64,000 nucleotides of DNA from Scatolibacter rhodanostii (GCF_900197595.1 NZ_FZLO01000003.1:1-64000), one strand, 5' to 3'. Counted from the first letter of the stretch, positions 51,247 to 60,752 are shown. Translations and numbers: made by a program. Notes: a model not told the origin generated them from the letters alone.

Positions 51247-51284
51247 AAAAAAAGCAGGGCTCTTTTCAGAGCAACCTGCTTTTT
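51247..51284 (-). terminator. Terminator of the lysozyme gene
   Basis: AAAAAAGCAGG and CCTGCTTTTTT arms around a GCTCT/AGAGC inner stem (51247-51284) follow the lysozyme stop by about 20 bases on the minus strand, ending in T-run sequence there. Confidence 0.8.
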
Positions 51285-51305
51285 TCAACTCAATAACTTT
51301 ATAAT

Positions 51306-53825
51306 TTATCCCAATGCCCAACTTCCAGTCTCACCAGATGCATTATAGGTGAAACCCTTTGGAATATCAAATCCTGGATTAAAAGCATTGTCATAGCTTG
51401 CATCGTATCCGCCATAGCAGAAAATTTTAGCTTCGGCTACTCTTCTCTTTACAAGACCAACAATTCTAGAACCGTTCGCTATATTCCACTGCAACAAATT
51501 GCTACCAAGCATTTGCTCATCTATATACTGCAAATCAATTGCTCCGCCGATGTTCACACCGCCAGCTTGTACCCAACCAACTTGATTGTTATACTTCACT
51601 TGATACCAACGCTGTGAAACACTAGAACTAGATGAAAGGCGAATATCCACTACCGCAGAGCCTTGCACTTCAACTTTTGTCCCATTGGGAACATTGGCAA
51701 GTTTCTTCGATGTTGTAGATGTCTCTGCATAGAGAGGCAAATCAATAACATTTAGGGTGCCTGTTGTTGCCCCGTTAAAGGCAGTTGCATTATTTATTAC
51801 TCTAAAGGTTTCATAGTCTAGCTTAAATACACCGCCACCTAGATTATAAGCAAAACTAACCAAAGCATCAAACTGTTGTTGATTCATGGCGATATCATAG
51901 CGAGAGCGATAATTCTCAACGGCAGAAACATAGCCGCCATTATTGACTGAAGCTGTCAAAGAAGCTTTTAATTCTGTTTCTGTCAAATTATTATAGAAAG
52001 TCGATTTATCATTGACAACAATACCATAGCCAACTGTCAAAGGAGCACCTGTGCCAATTAAATCGATATACGCTTCTGAGCTTGCTCCCTCACGTGCTGC
52101 AATAAAATTAATTATCTTAGAACTAGCAGCGCGTGAATCACGTGAAGTAGTGGTTTCATCTGTCGTGCTGACGATCTTGAACGTATTTTGGGCAGAGGAA
52201 GCATTCCAACCGTTGCTGCCCACACGTGAAGAGACAACTACACTATAATTTCCGGCTGTATCAAAGGAGACCGGAATACTAAATACATTTACCGTATTTG
52301 GTCCTTGTGTTTCTGTTCTGCTCACACTTGAGGATTCATAAGAAGTGTTGCCATCAGGACCAGAAATGTCAAATTTAACTGCTGTTTTCCCAGTATCTGT
52401 CACGGCAATAAGATTAAATGTGCTTCCTGAAGACGGTGTGTTAGAATCTGCATAGGTGAAACGTACCGCTTCTGGATTTTGCACTTTGATGGCGACTGTT
52501 CCCACATTGCCTGCATCATCTTTCAAACGAATAGTCGTAGATCCTGTTGATTTCGCATAAATCAATGCTTTACCCGCATCTTGTGAAAATGCAGTAACGG
52601 TTGCAATCTCAGGGTTATCACTTACCCAGCTGATTCCCGTTGTAGAACCTTGGATATTTCCTGTTATGTAAAGAGTACGATATTGGCTTATTGTTGCACC
52701 AGAAGTTGAAATGGTGACTTTCTTTTGATTTGTTCCCCCATTAGAATTTCCCGGAGTTGGTTCTTGGGGCTGAGGCTGTTCTGTTTCAGGTGTTTTAGGA
52801 GTCTCTTCAGCAATATACTCTTTTGTATATTCTGCAGAAACATATCCCTCTTTGCCGCTCTCAGTTTTTACTTTATACCATTTCTTATCTGCTGAAAGTT
52901 CAGTTGCTGTCAATATTGCGCCTTGAGCCAGCGTCAGTATTTTTTCGTCAGAAGTAGATGGACCCTTCCTTAAATTTAAAGCATCTGTCGTCTTTAAAGT
53001 CAAATTTACGGTTGTTGGAGTTTCTTCCGAATTCTCTCCTGCATTTTCTTCAGGCTCTGATTCTATCGGAGGTGTTTCTTCTTCCAATTCATCGTTTAAA
53101 TTAATTACAAACTCTGCACTGACATAGCCCACTGTGCCGTTACTCGTCTCAACTTTATACCAATTTCCACTCGTATCTAGCCCCAACGAAGTCAATAGAG
53201 TTCCGGTAGGCAACGAATCAATAACTAGGTCTGTGATAGAGGGACCTTCTCTTAAATTCAGAGTGTTTGTTACTTTATCACTCACACGCAAATCTGCTTT
53301 TTGTTCTGGAGCAGACGGTGTTGGAGAAGATACTTCGGGTTTGCTTTCAGGCTTAGATTCTGCCTGTGATTCCTCGGTTTCAGGTTCTTTTTCCGGTTCA
53401 GAAGCCACTGGTTGTTCTACTTCTTTGGGGGGATCTACCGATTCGCCCTCTGCCAATTCAGCTACACCGAGAGGCTCTCTAGCTTCTGTGTTAACATCTG
53501 CCACCTGAGTATCTGTTGCTTCTTGAAAGGTATACTCTTCAATGGTTTGCACCTGTTCTGCAACAGGGATAACCTCTGCCGTAGAAGCTTTCTCTTCTGC
53601 TTTAGATGTCTTAGCAGTGCTTTTTGATTTAGAAACCTTTTTTTCCGCTGAAGATGATGAACTGCTCTTTTTAGATTCCTTTTCGCGGTTATCAATTACA
53701 GTTGGCCCTGACGACTCTCCTGTAGATACGTCTTCCTTCTCTCCTACTGTACAGCCTGTAATTGTCGAAACAAGCAACAAAGACACAAGCATAATAGAAA
53801 CCCGTGATAAAATTGTTTTCTTCAT
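51306..53825 (-). CDS. Lipoprotein lysozyme with SH3 domains, one nested in the GH24 fold
   Basis: An 839-residue predicted lipoprotein. Residues 1-25 are a signal with lipobox ending TITGC (C25). Residues 30-175 are low-complexity, rich in S, K and E. SH3b domains lie at about 180-245 and 275-335 (NTLNLREGPS, DALNLRKGPS, each ending GYVSAE). A BIG-type Ig domain is at 365-450 and a second Ig-like one at 452-552. A GH24 lysozyme begins at about 565: catalytic E579 in AREG, D588, T597 in LTVGYG. After AYNLGGG (659-665) an SH3-like module (about 690-756) intervenes before the final GH24 helix (LLQWNIANGSRIVGLVKRR, 777-795). It would cut peptidoglycan at the cell surface. ATG 53825 follows GAGGCGG. 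Confidence 0.85.
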   Translation of the reverse strand: MKKTILSRVSIMLVSLLLVSTITGCTVGEKEDVSTGESSGPTVIDNREKESKKSSSSSSAEKKVSKSKSTAKTSKAEEKASTAEVIPVAEQVQTIEEYTFQEATDTQVADVNTEAREPLGVAELAEGESVDPPKEVEQPVASEPEKEPETEESQAESKPESKPEVSSPTPSAPEQKADLRVSDKVTNTLNLREGPSITDLVIDSLPTGTLLTSLGLDTSGNWYKVETSNGTVGYVSAEFVINLNDELEEETPPIESEPEENAGENSEETPTTVNLTLKTTDALNLRKGPSTSDEKILTLAQGAILTATELSADKKWYKVKTESGKEGYVSAEYTKEYIAEETPKTPETEQPQPQEPTPGNSNGGTNQKKVTISTSGATISQYRTLYITGNIQGSTTGISWVSDNPEIATVTAFSQDAGKALIYAKSTGSTTIRLKDDAGNVGTVAIKVQNPEAVRFTYADSNTPSSGSTFNLIAVTDTGKTAVKFDISGPDGNTSYESSSVSRTETQGPNTVNVFSIPVSFDTAGNYSVVVSSRVGSNGWNASSAQNTFKIVSTTDETTTSRDSRAASSKIINFIAAREGASSEAYIDLIGTGAPLTVGYGIVVNDKSTFYNNLTETELKASLTASVNNGGYVSAVENYRSRYDIAMNQQQFDALVSFAYNLGGGVFKLDYETFRVINNATAFNGATTGTLNVIDLPLYAETSTTSKKLANVPNGTKVEVQGSAVVDIRLSSSSSVSQRWYQVKYNNQVGWVQAGGVNIGGAIDLQYIDEQMLGSNLLQWNIANGSRIVGLVKRRVAEAKIFCYGGYDASYDNAFNPGFDIPKGFTYNASGETGSWALG

Positions 53826-54366
53826 GTTTTTTACCGCCTCGCTTTTCATCTCAATTCTTATTTAAATGGATTATAACGGTCTCAGACTACAAATAAATTC
53901 ATATTATATTTTCATTTTATGAGATAGCAGAAAATAAACTATTTCAAAAAGGACTGGTTCTGCTTTCTTTTTCTTCTTATTTTTCTGCTGTTTATTACTA
54001 TTTTCAGGAGAAAAACCTGTATAGCCTAAAACTGTAACAATTTTGTTATCTCATTATATACTATAAATCTGACAAATACAACAGTCATTTTTCTAAATCC
54101 CAATTTATTCTATATTATTAGTTATATTTTTCACAGCGTTACAATTAATTACAATAAAAAAACTTGTTGTGCATGTTTCTATATTTTATCAACATTTAAC
54201 AATAAATAGTAGATATGTTTAATCTAAATAAATTTTTCTTAAGATTTTCGTAATTTTTACACCAAAACTTCGTAATATATTTGTACTAAACTATCTCTCG
54301 TAGCAAAGAGTTATTGCTCTATTGCAAAATAAGTGATTATGGAAAGTATGAAAAGGAGTCTTAAAA
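53826..54366. other. 541-base A/T-rich divergent intergenic region
   Basis: It separates the minus-strand lysozyme lipoprotein from the plus-strand small lipoprotein and must contain both promoters. It is strongly A/T rich with many T-runs. I see no gene, RNA or clean repeat. Confidence 0.5.
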
Positions 54367-54588
54367 ATGAAAAAAATTCTTGTAACTATGATGGCAGCTA
54401 TGATGGTTCTTTCTTTAGCATCTTGCGGCGGCGACAAAAAAGACGCTTCCTCCTCCACTGCTTCTACAGCTTCTACCAGCTCAGCTGTTTCTGAAGACGC
54501 TTCTGCTAAATCAGACACAAGCAAAGCAGATGATACTTCTAAAGCAGATGCAAGTTCTGAACTCGTTTCTTCTGAAGCTGCTAAATAA
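54367..54588 (+). CDS. Small Ser/Ala/Asp-rich lipoprotein
   Basis: A 73-residue protein. Residues 1-20 are a signal peptide with lipobox LASC (C20) after MMAAMMVLSL. The mature part is only S, A, D, K, T, E and V in quasi-repeats (DTSKADDTSKADASS). Similar low-complexity lipoproteins occur in Clostridia without known function. AAAGGAG precedes the ATG by about eight bases. A strong terminator follows. Confidence 0.8.
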   Translation: MKKILVTMMAAMMVLSLASCGGDKKDASSSTASTASTSSAVSEDASAKSDTSKADDTSKADASSELVSSEAAK

Positions 54589-54614
54589 TTTCAGCTTACT
54601 TAATTTGTTCCTAA

Positions 54615-54664
54615 TAAAAGTGACTTCTTGTGAGGATATCTTACGAGAAGTCACTTTTATTATT
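54615..54664 (+). terminator. Terminator of the small lipoprotein gene
   Basis: TAAAAGTGACTTCT (54615-54628) pairs perfectly with AGAAGTCACTTTTA (54646-54659), followed by TTATTTTATTTTT. Confidence 0.9.
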
Positions 54665-54693
54665 TTATTTTTCATCTCTGTTATAAGTAAAAA

Positions 54694-54737
54694 CTGAAAG
54701 GCAGAACCAAAATAAAAATTCCGGTTCTGCCTTTCAG
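54694..54737 (-). terminator. Terminator of ackA
   Basis: A perfect 15-bp stem, CTGAAAGGCAGAACC (54694-54708) and GGTTCTGCCTTTCAG (54723-54737), lies just after the ackA stop. T-rich minus-strand sequence follows. Confidence 0.88.
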
Positions 54738-54760
54738 TAGCTTTATATTAAAAAATAATG

Positions 54761-55969
54761 TTAAATTGTTTCAACAATACGCTTGGTATCTCTTGCAATA
54801 ACCAATTCTTCGTTTGTTGGAATAACAAACACTTCAATAGAAGAATCTGGTGTGGAAATTTTACCTTCTCTACCGCCTACTGTCTGTTTGTTTAATTCCT
54901 TATCCAGCTTTAGACCCATAAATTTAAAGTCGTTACAAACAACTTCTCTATGGTGCGCTTGATTTTCTCCCAAACCAGCAGTAAACACAATTGCATCACA
55001 GCCGCCCAAGGCTACCATATAACCACCAACAAATTTAGTGATTTGATATTCTAAAATATCTTGTGCCAGCTGTGCTCTAGCATCCCCTGCTTTTGCAGCA
55101 GCAGTTACGTCTCTATCGTCACTTGAAATGCCTGAAATACCCAGCATACCAGACTTCTTGTTCATGACTATATCCATTTCTTTTGGAGACAGACCCTCTT
55201 TTTCCATAATAAAGGTAACAACAGAGGGATCCAGTGTTCCGGTACGACTTCCCATCATAAATCCATCAAGCGGTGTCAGACCCATGCTAGTATCAATGAC
55301 TTTGCCGCCTTCGATAGCAGTAATAGAAGAACCATTACCCAAATGACAAGTGATTATTTTTAGGTCTTTGCTGTCTTTTCCCATAAGTTCTGCGCAACGC
55401 TGGCTTACATAGCGGTGAGAAGTTCCATGGAAGCCATAACGACGAATGCCATATTTTTCATAATATTCATAAGGAACATTAAACATATATGCTTTTGGGG
55501 GCATGGTAGCATGGAAAGAAGTATCAAAAACAACAACTTCAGGAACATCCTTGCCAAAGACTTCTATACAAGCTCTAATGCCTTGCACATGAGCTTGATT
55601 GTGCAGCGGTGCCAAAGGAATCAACTTTTCAATTCCCTCGATAACACTTTCATCTACCAAAACAGATTCACTGAACTGTGCGCCACCTTGCACAACACGA
55701 TGGCCAACAGCCTTAACTTCAGACAGTGTTTTCACAACGCCATATTCAGCATCTACAAGCGCTTCTTTAACTTGCATGAAGGCATGCGTATGATCTGGCA
55801 TATTCACGGTTTTCTTTAACTCTTTGCCGTCATCTGTTTTATGTGTAAAGATGCCGTCCTCCATGCCAATTCTTTCACAATTGCCTTTGGCGAGCACTCT
55901 TTCATTTTCCATATCAATTAATTGATACTTCAAAGAAGAACTGCCCGCATTGATAACCAAAATTTTCAT
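54761..55969 (-). CDS. ackA: Acetate kinase
   Basis: A 402-residue acetate kinase, which makes ATP and acetate from acetyl phosphate in fermentation. It shows INAGSSSLKYQLI at the start, RYGFHGTSHRYV, HLGNGSSITAI and the DGFMMGSRTGTLDP phosphate loop. ATG 55969 follows a GAAGGGATTTTGAG stretch; the extension to 56008 has no site. No pta gene is adjacent. The divergent neighbour, tmcAL, uses acetate. Confidence 0.96.
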   Translation of the reverse strand: MKILVINAGSSSLKYQLIDMENERVLAKGNCERIGMEDGIFTHKTDDGKELKKTVNMPDHTHAFMQVKEALVDAEYGVVKTLSEVKAVGHRVVQGGAQFSESVLVDESVIEGIEKLIPLAPLHNQAHVQGIRACIEVFGKDVPEVVVFDTSFHATMPPKAYMFNVPYEYYEKYGIRRYGFHGTSHRYVSQRCAELMGKDSKDLKIITCHLGNGSSITAIEGGKVIDTSMGLTPLDGFMMGSRTGTLDPSVVTFIMEKEGLSPKEMDIVMNKKSGMLGISGISSDDRDVTAAAKAGDARAQLAQDILEYQITKFVGGYMVALGGCDAIVFTAGLGENQAHHREVVCNDFKFMGLKLDKELNKQTVGGREGKISTPDSSIEVFVIPTNEELVIARDTKRIVETI

Positions 55970-56124
55970 TCTCAAAATCCCTTCATCCAGAACTGAAATT
56001 ATTCGCAATAGACTTGCCAGAAAAGCAATCCTGCGTTAATATTAGAACATACGCATAAAAGCGCTTACAAACCTATACTATAATATTACATATCTCAAAT
56101 AAATTCAAGGAGTTTCTAAGGGAA

Positions 56125-57315
56125 ATGTCAGAACCAACAAATTTTTGCGGCATAATCTGTGAATTCAATCCCCTACACTTCGGTCATAGCGAAATTATTA
56201 CCCGTGCTAAATCAATTGCTCCCGTCGTCTGTGTGATGAGCGGCAACTTTGTTCAACGAGGCGAACCAGCTATTTTAGACAAATGGAGTCGTACTCGTCT
56301 TGCTCTACAAAATGGGGCAGACTTAGTGTTAGAGCTTCCACTGCCTTGGGCTTGCTCCGGTGCAGAAAATTTTGCATATGGTGCGGTAAGCATCCTAAAT
56401 TCACTTGGACTTTCGGGTACACTTTTATTTGGCAGTGAATGTGGTAACGCTGTTATTCTAGAGGAAACTGCTGGTATCTTGCTTTCCAAAAGATTTGCAG
56501 CTATGCTTACACAGGAGCTGGAGAGTCAGAAAAACAGTTTCGCTGCCACCCGCGAAAAGACCTTATTACTTCATTTTGGCAAGAAGTATGCCGAAATATT
56601 ACAAAAGCCCAATAATATTTTGGGAATTGAATATATAAAAGCAATCAAAAACCTTTCTGCTGACTTAAAACCGCTTTCTATTGCAAGACTTGGCGCCGGT
56701 CACGATACGACCGCCCTCGCCGGAGAATTTTTATCAGCCAGCGAAATCCGCCAACATATATTAGAAGAAAAAGACATTTCTAATATTCTTCCCCAGAATA
56801 CTGCTTCTCTTTTAACAGAGTTAATCTCCCGTGGTGAGGCCCCTCATACAATCGACTCTATTGAGCGTGCCATTTTAGCTTGTCTACGGCAAATGACTCG
56901 AAGTGACTTTGCCGCCTTACCTGATATAAGCGAAGGCCTAGAACACAAATTGTTTACTTCTATTCAAAAGGCAAAATCACTCGAAGAAGTGTATATTCTC
57001 ACTAAATCAAAACGTTACTCTCATGCCCGAATCCGCCGACTTGTTATGTCAGCCTTTTTGGGTTTGCGGTCTAATTTACCGAAGAGACCACCCTACATCC
57101 GTGTTCTGGGTATGAATCAAACAGGTGAAACTCTGATTCGAAAAGCGAAACTGACATTACCTCTAGCGGTACGTCCCAGCGATTTCAAAAGACTTGGCGA
57201 TGATGCACTCATGCTTTTTGAGCTAGAGGCAAACGCTGACAACCTTTATGCGCTCTCTTCTCCTACAATTAGCTCTTGTGGGAACGATTATACACAGCCA
57301 ATTATTAAATTGTAG
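56125..57315 (+). CDS. tmcAL: tRNA(Met) cytidine acetate ligase
   Basis: A 396-residue TmcAL (YlbM family), which makes N4-acetylcytidine at the wobble base of elongator tRNA-Met from acetate and ATP. It carries the HIGH-type nucleotidyl motif FNPLHFGHSEII, VMSGNFVQRGEPAI, DLVLELPLPWA and GIEYIKAI. It starts at ATG 56125 after AAGGGAA. It is divergent from ackA with 155 bases between, so promoters of both may be in that gap. Confidence 0.92.
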   Translation: MSEPTNFCGIICEFNPLHFGHSEIITRAKSIAPVVCVMSGNFVQRGEPAILDKWSRTRLALQNGADLVLELPLPWACSGAENFAYGAVSILNSLGLSGTLLFGSECGNAVILEETAGILLSKRFAAMLTQELESQKNSFAATREKTLLLHFGKKYAEILQKPNNILGIEYIKAIKNLSADLKPLSIARLGAGHDTTALAGEFLSASEIRQHILEEKDISNILPQNTASLLTELISRGEAPHTIDSIERAILACLRQMTRSDFAALPDISEGLEHKLFTSIQKAKSLEEVYILTKSKRYSHARIRRLVMSAFLGLRSNLPKRPPYIRVLGMNQTGETLIRKAKLTLPLAVRPSDFKRLGDDALMLFELEANADNLYALSSPTISSCGNDYTQPIIKL

Positions 57316-57452
57316 AATTCCGATTGTCTACATTCGAACTGCACAAAGATTCCCTAAATTTAATTTCGCTTTCTTATATTATTGTAATCTCATTTTTCTA
57401 AAACAGAGTTTTATTCTCTACTAATTCGTAATGATAATGATGTCTACAGCAT

Positions 57453-57495
57453 AAAAACTCTTTGGTTTAATTGAAACCAAAGAGTTTTTTTAATT
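57453..57495. terminator. Bidirectional terminator between tmcAL and the GNAT gene
   Basis: A perfect 16-bp stem, AAAAACTCTTTGGTTT (57453-57468) and AAACCAAAGAGTTTTT (57474-57489), has T-runs on both strands and serves the convergent genes. Confidence 0.88.
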
Positions 57496-57498
57496 CAC

Positions 57499-57948
57499 TC
57501 AGCTATTATCTATATCATGTTTAAATTTCTTTTTATAGCCTGTATTGTCTTTTGCATAACCGATATTTTCGTAGAAACGACAAGCATCTTCTCTTGATTT
57601 TTCTGTAACTAAAATAACTTGTCGGCATCCTTTTTCAACCGCTTGCCGTTCTAGTTCAGAAACCAACGATTTGCCAATTCCCATACGCTGTGCTTCTGTG
57701 TCTACTGCTAAGTTTTCAAGAAGCATAAAGGGTTTGCAATCGCCAAATAACTCACCGCAGACAATTCCCATAACCGAACCAAGCAATTGTCCACTTTCAG
57801 AAAAATATCCCAGAAAAAGATAAGCCGGGTTTTTATTTAGAACATCAAATTGCCGTTCCATCTCATCACAGTCAGAATCTGTTCCCCAAAAAACTCGATA
57901 TAACTTTGACAAAGCCGGCATATCTGTACGCAGCAACTCTCTAATCAT
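57499..57948 (-). CDS. GNAT-family N-acetyltransferase
   Basis: A 149-residue GNAT enzyme. The acetyl-CoA site is LENLAVDTEAQRMGIGKSLV (Q-R-x-G-I-G), followed by LERQAVEKGCRQVILVTEK and a FYENIGYAKDN end. The substrate is unknown. ilvE is encoded 25 bases upstream on the same strand, so they may be co-transcribed. Confidence 0.82.
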   Translation of the reverse strand: MIRELLRTDMPALSKLYRVFWGTDSDCDEMERQFDVLNKNPAYLFLGYFSESGQLLGSVMGIVCGELFGDCKPFMLLENLAVDTEAQRMGIGKSLVSELERQAVEKGCRQVILVTEKSREDACRFYENIGYAKDNTGYKKKFKHDIDNS

Positions 57949-57973
57949 CTTTTTCTCCCAGCTTCAAACCATT

Positions 57974-59041
57974 TTAGATTTTTATCATCCAACCGAGTTT
58001 GTCTTCCACTTTTCCCCATTGAATTCCCGTCAATTCATCGTATAAACGCTGTGACAGCTCTCCTATTTTTCCGTCGTTGAATATGAGCTTATTCTCACCA
58101 ATCATCAACTCTCCAACAGGCGAAATAACAGCTGCCGTTCCGCTGCCAAAACATTCTTTAAGGCGGCCATTCTGTGAACCTTCTATCACTTCATCAATAG
58201 AAATCTGTCTTTCAACAACAGGAAGCCCCCATTCTTTCAGCATATCAACACAAGACATTCTTGTAATGCCAGAAAGAATAGAACCATTAAGTGCCGGGGT
58301 GACAATTTCATCTTCAAAAACAAAGAAAATATTCATCGTGCCGACTTCTTCAATATATTTATGCTCGATCCCGTCTAGCCAAAGAACCTGAGAATAATTT
58401 TTTTCTTCTGCTTCTTGCTGTGCCTTTAAGGATTGAGCATAGTTAGCGGCTGTCTTGATATAGCCCGTGCCACCTTTAACTGCTCTAACATATTTGTCTT
58501 CCACAATGATTTTAACAGGATCAAGTCCGGTAGGATAATAAGCACCAACAGGTGAACAAATAATCATGAAATAAACTTCACTGGAAGGATGAACGCCTAC
58601 GTATTGATCTGTACCAAACATAAACGGACGCAGATATAAAGAGGTACCTTCTGCATGAGGAATCCACTCTTGATCTAAATCCACAAGAGCTTTCAGTGCT
58701 TTTAACGCAAAGTCCTCATCAATTTGCGGCAAACACATTCTTTCAGCTGAATAATTTAATCTCGCAAAATTCTTCTCGGGACGAAATAGTCTAATCTCGT
58801 CATCTACGCCACGATAGGCTTTAAGCCCCTCAAAAATAGATTGACCATAGTGTAAACTCATCAAAGACGGGTCTAGCTCAATCGGGCCATACGGCACGAT
58901 ACTGGCATCATACCAACCCGCGCCGTCTTTATATTTTGCTATAAACATGTGGTCTGTAAAAATCTTGCCAAACCCCAATTTGCTCTCGTCGGCCGGTTTC
59001 GGCTTCGGATGAGTTGTCTTTTCAATTTTTATGTCCAACAT
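57974..59041 (-). CDS. ilvE: Branched-chain amino acid aminotransferase
   Basis: A 355-residue class IV aminotransferase of the BCAT type. It interconverts leucine, isoleucine and valine with their 2-keto acids. PLP would bind the lysine in GGTGYIKTAANYAQSL; other marks are LHYGQSIFEGLKAYRG and FGSGTAAVISPVG. GGAGGAAATG lies in front of the start (59041). No T-box or other leader is evident. Confidence 0.93.
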   Translation of the reverse strand: MLDIKIEKTTHPKPKPADESKLGFGKIFTDHMFIAKYKDGAGWYDASIVPYGPIELDPSLMSLHYGQSIFEGLKAYRGVDDEIRLFRPEKNFARLNYSAERMCLPQIDEDFALKALKALVDLDQEWIPHAEGTSLYLRPFMFGTDQYVGVHPSSEVYFMIICSPVGAYYPTGLDPVKIIVEDKYVRAVKGGTGYIKTAANYAQSLKAQQEAEEKNYSQVLWLDGIEHKYIEEVGTMNIFFVFEDEIVTPALNGSILSGITRMSCVDMLKEWGLPVVERQISIDEVIEGSQNGRLKECFGSGTAAVISPVGELMIGENKLIFNDGKIGELSQRLYDELTGIQWGKVEDKLGWMIKI

Positions 59042-59157
59042 TTCATTTCCTCCCTATCAAAATCACTTAGCAACCCAATATGAATCTTCTATTATTTAGT
59101 ATATCACTCGCTTTAGTTGAATGCAAGAGCAACTCACTAAAACTGCAAAAGTAAGTA

Positions 59158-60477
59158 TTATTTTAGCCTTAAACCCTTTGGATACTTGTTTTTAAGTCTG
59201 CCACAAGAAGCTTTGCCAAATCCAACCGTCACATTATTGACGCAAACAGCTGTATATCCCTTACTCTCTGATTCAATTTCTTCCCCTTTTAGAAAAGCTT
59301 GCAGAGACAAATCTTCTGCTGGAAAATTGAGTGAAACAAAGCAGTCCTCTTTTTTTCTACTCATAAAAAGAGCATGGGCAGGTTCGATTCTTTTCCCTTT
59401 CATTTCCCCCAACAAAACGCCTGCTCGCAAAATATTCAGTCCTTTTGTCTGTGGCATTTCGTTTGGAATGAGCAAAATTTTATCTCGCTGACAGAAAAAT
59501 CTTTCGGTAGGTTGTGTCTTCAAAATATCATCACACAGTTGCTTTGCCAAAGCGAATTCTAGTCGACTTGGTGCAACTGAAAATCCAGATACACGAGTTA
59601 AGTTTTCTTCAACATGACGCATTTTGCAGACAAAATGTCCCTCGCCGCCGTCCATAGGGAAAACCCTAAGCGCAGGCATATCAAAAGCTTTTCTGCCAAA
59701 CGGTACCGTAATTTCTTCTATTTCAAACGCTGGATTTTCTTGCAAAAAGGTTTCTATTGTCTGTTCGTTTTCTTCTTTTGAAAAGGTACAGGTCGAATAG
59801 ACCAAAACCCCACCTGTTTTAACAGCTTTAGCGGCCGACTGCAAAATGGACTGCTGCCGAAGCGCACAAGCTTCCACTGCTTTTTGGCTCCAACCAGTTA
59901 AAGCGTCTGGTTCTTTTTTGAACATGCCCTCACCTGAACAAGGTGCATCTACTAACACCTTGTCAAAAAAACCATTTAGTTCTTCACACAATTTTTCAGG
60001 GTGAGCTGCTGAAACCACCGCATTACGAATTCCCATTCTTTCAATATTAGAGAGAAGAATATTCGCTCTTGATGTTACAATTTCATTAGACCACAAGAGT
60101 CCCTTACCTTGCAGGCAAGCCGCAATTTGAGTGGATTTTCCGCCAGGTGCAGCGCATAAATCCAATACCTTGTCACCGGGTTCGGGTGCGAGCACGGTCA
60201 CCGCTGATGAAGCAGAAGGCTCTTGCGCGTAAAACATACCCGCGTGATGCGCGGCTAAATGTCCTACTTTTTCTTCTTTGGCATAAAATAAATTTTCAGC
60301 AAATGGTGACTTCTCTAAATGAAAAGGCAAACTTTTTTTCAGCGTATCTTCATCACACTTCAATGAATTTAAACGTACACCTTTATAACGAGGTTGTTCA
60401 TAAGAGGACAAAAACTCCTCAAACTCATCTTGTAGCATTTCTTTCATTTTTAACAAAAAATCTTTTGGTAAATTCAT
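59158..60477 (-). CDS. RsmF/RsmB-type RNA cytosine-C5 methyltransferase
   Basis: A 439-residue NOL1/NOP2/Sun family enzyme. It shows motif I LDLCAAPGGKSTQIAA, the active-site DAPCSGEGMFKKEP (cysteine releasing product) and VYSTCTFSKEENE (catalytic cysteine). The C-terminal part is a PUA-like RNA-binding domain typical of RsmF. It would methylate 16S rRNA. AAAGGTGAAAGC precedes ATG 60477. Confidence 0.88.
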   Translation of the reverse strand: MNLPKDFLLKMKEMLQDEFEEFLSSYEQPRYKGVRLNSLKCDEDTLKKSLPFHLEKSPFAENLFYAKEEKVGHLAAHHAGMFYAQEPSASSAVTVLAPEPGDKVLDLCAAPGGKSTQIAACLQGKGLLWSNEIVTSRANILLSNIERMGIRNAVVSAAHPEKLCEELNGFFDKVLVDAPCSGEGMFKKEPDALTGWSQKAVEACALRQQSILQSAAKAVKTGGVLVYSTCTFSKEENEQTIETFLQENPAFEIEEITVPFGRKAFDMPALRVFPMDGGEGHFVCKMRHVEENLTRVSGFSVAPSRLEFALAKQLCDDILKTQPTERFFCQRDKILLIPNEMPQTKGLNILRAGVLLGEMKGKRIEPAHALFMSRKKEDCFVSLNFPAEDLSLQAFLKGEEIESESKGYTAVCVNNVTVGFGKASCGRLKNKYPKGLRLK

Positions 60478-60544
60478 GCTTTCACCTTTTATGAATATTT
60501 TAGGCTTATCCGTGCAAAAATAATAGATAGAAAGGGGTGATATT

Positions 60545-60727
60545 ATGAACCAGAATAATCAAAACAATCAGAACAACAACAATTATAACAATCAGCAAAA
60601 TCAGAACCAGAACCAAAATCAAAATCAAAACAAGAATAAAGCGCAAAACAAAAATCGCCAAAATTCACAAAATAACCAGAATCAAAACAAGTACAACAAT
60701 AACAACAACAAACCTGGTGATTGCTAA
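60545..60727 (+). CDS. Asn/Gln-rich 60-residue protein
   Basis: The frame encodes 60 residues of which 30 are Asn and 15 Gln, with a few K, Y, R and a C-terminal KPGDC. A good ribosome site, AAAGGGG, lies before the ATG, and a strong hairpin terminator follows. The N/Q pattern (such as NQNQNQNQN) is prion-like. No family is recognised. It is flanked by convergent or divergent core genes (rsmF-like and YitT). Composition could reflect repeat expansion. Its short length and ribosome site argue for a real gene; the codon use (AAC, AAT, CAA, CAG mixed) argues against a pure DNA repeat. Confidence 0.7.
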   Translation: MNQNNQNNQNNNNYNNQQNQNQNQNQNQNKNKAQNKNRQNSQNNQNQNKYNNNNNKPGDC

Positions 60728-60752
60728 TTTTAACCAAAGCGAGCAGCAAGTA

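Noticed and set aside
60545-60749. Minus-strand reading frame rich in Cys, Phe and Asp
   Set aside because: It is the complement of the Asn/Gln-rich frame, lacks a ribosome site and has an implausible composition.
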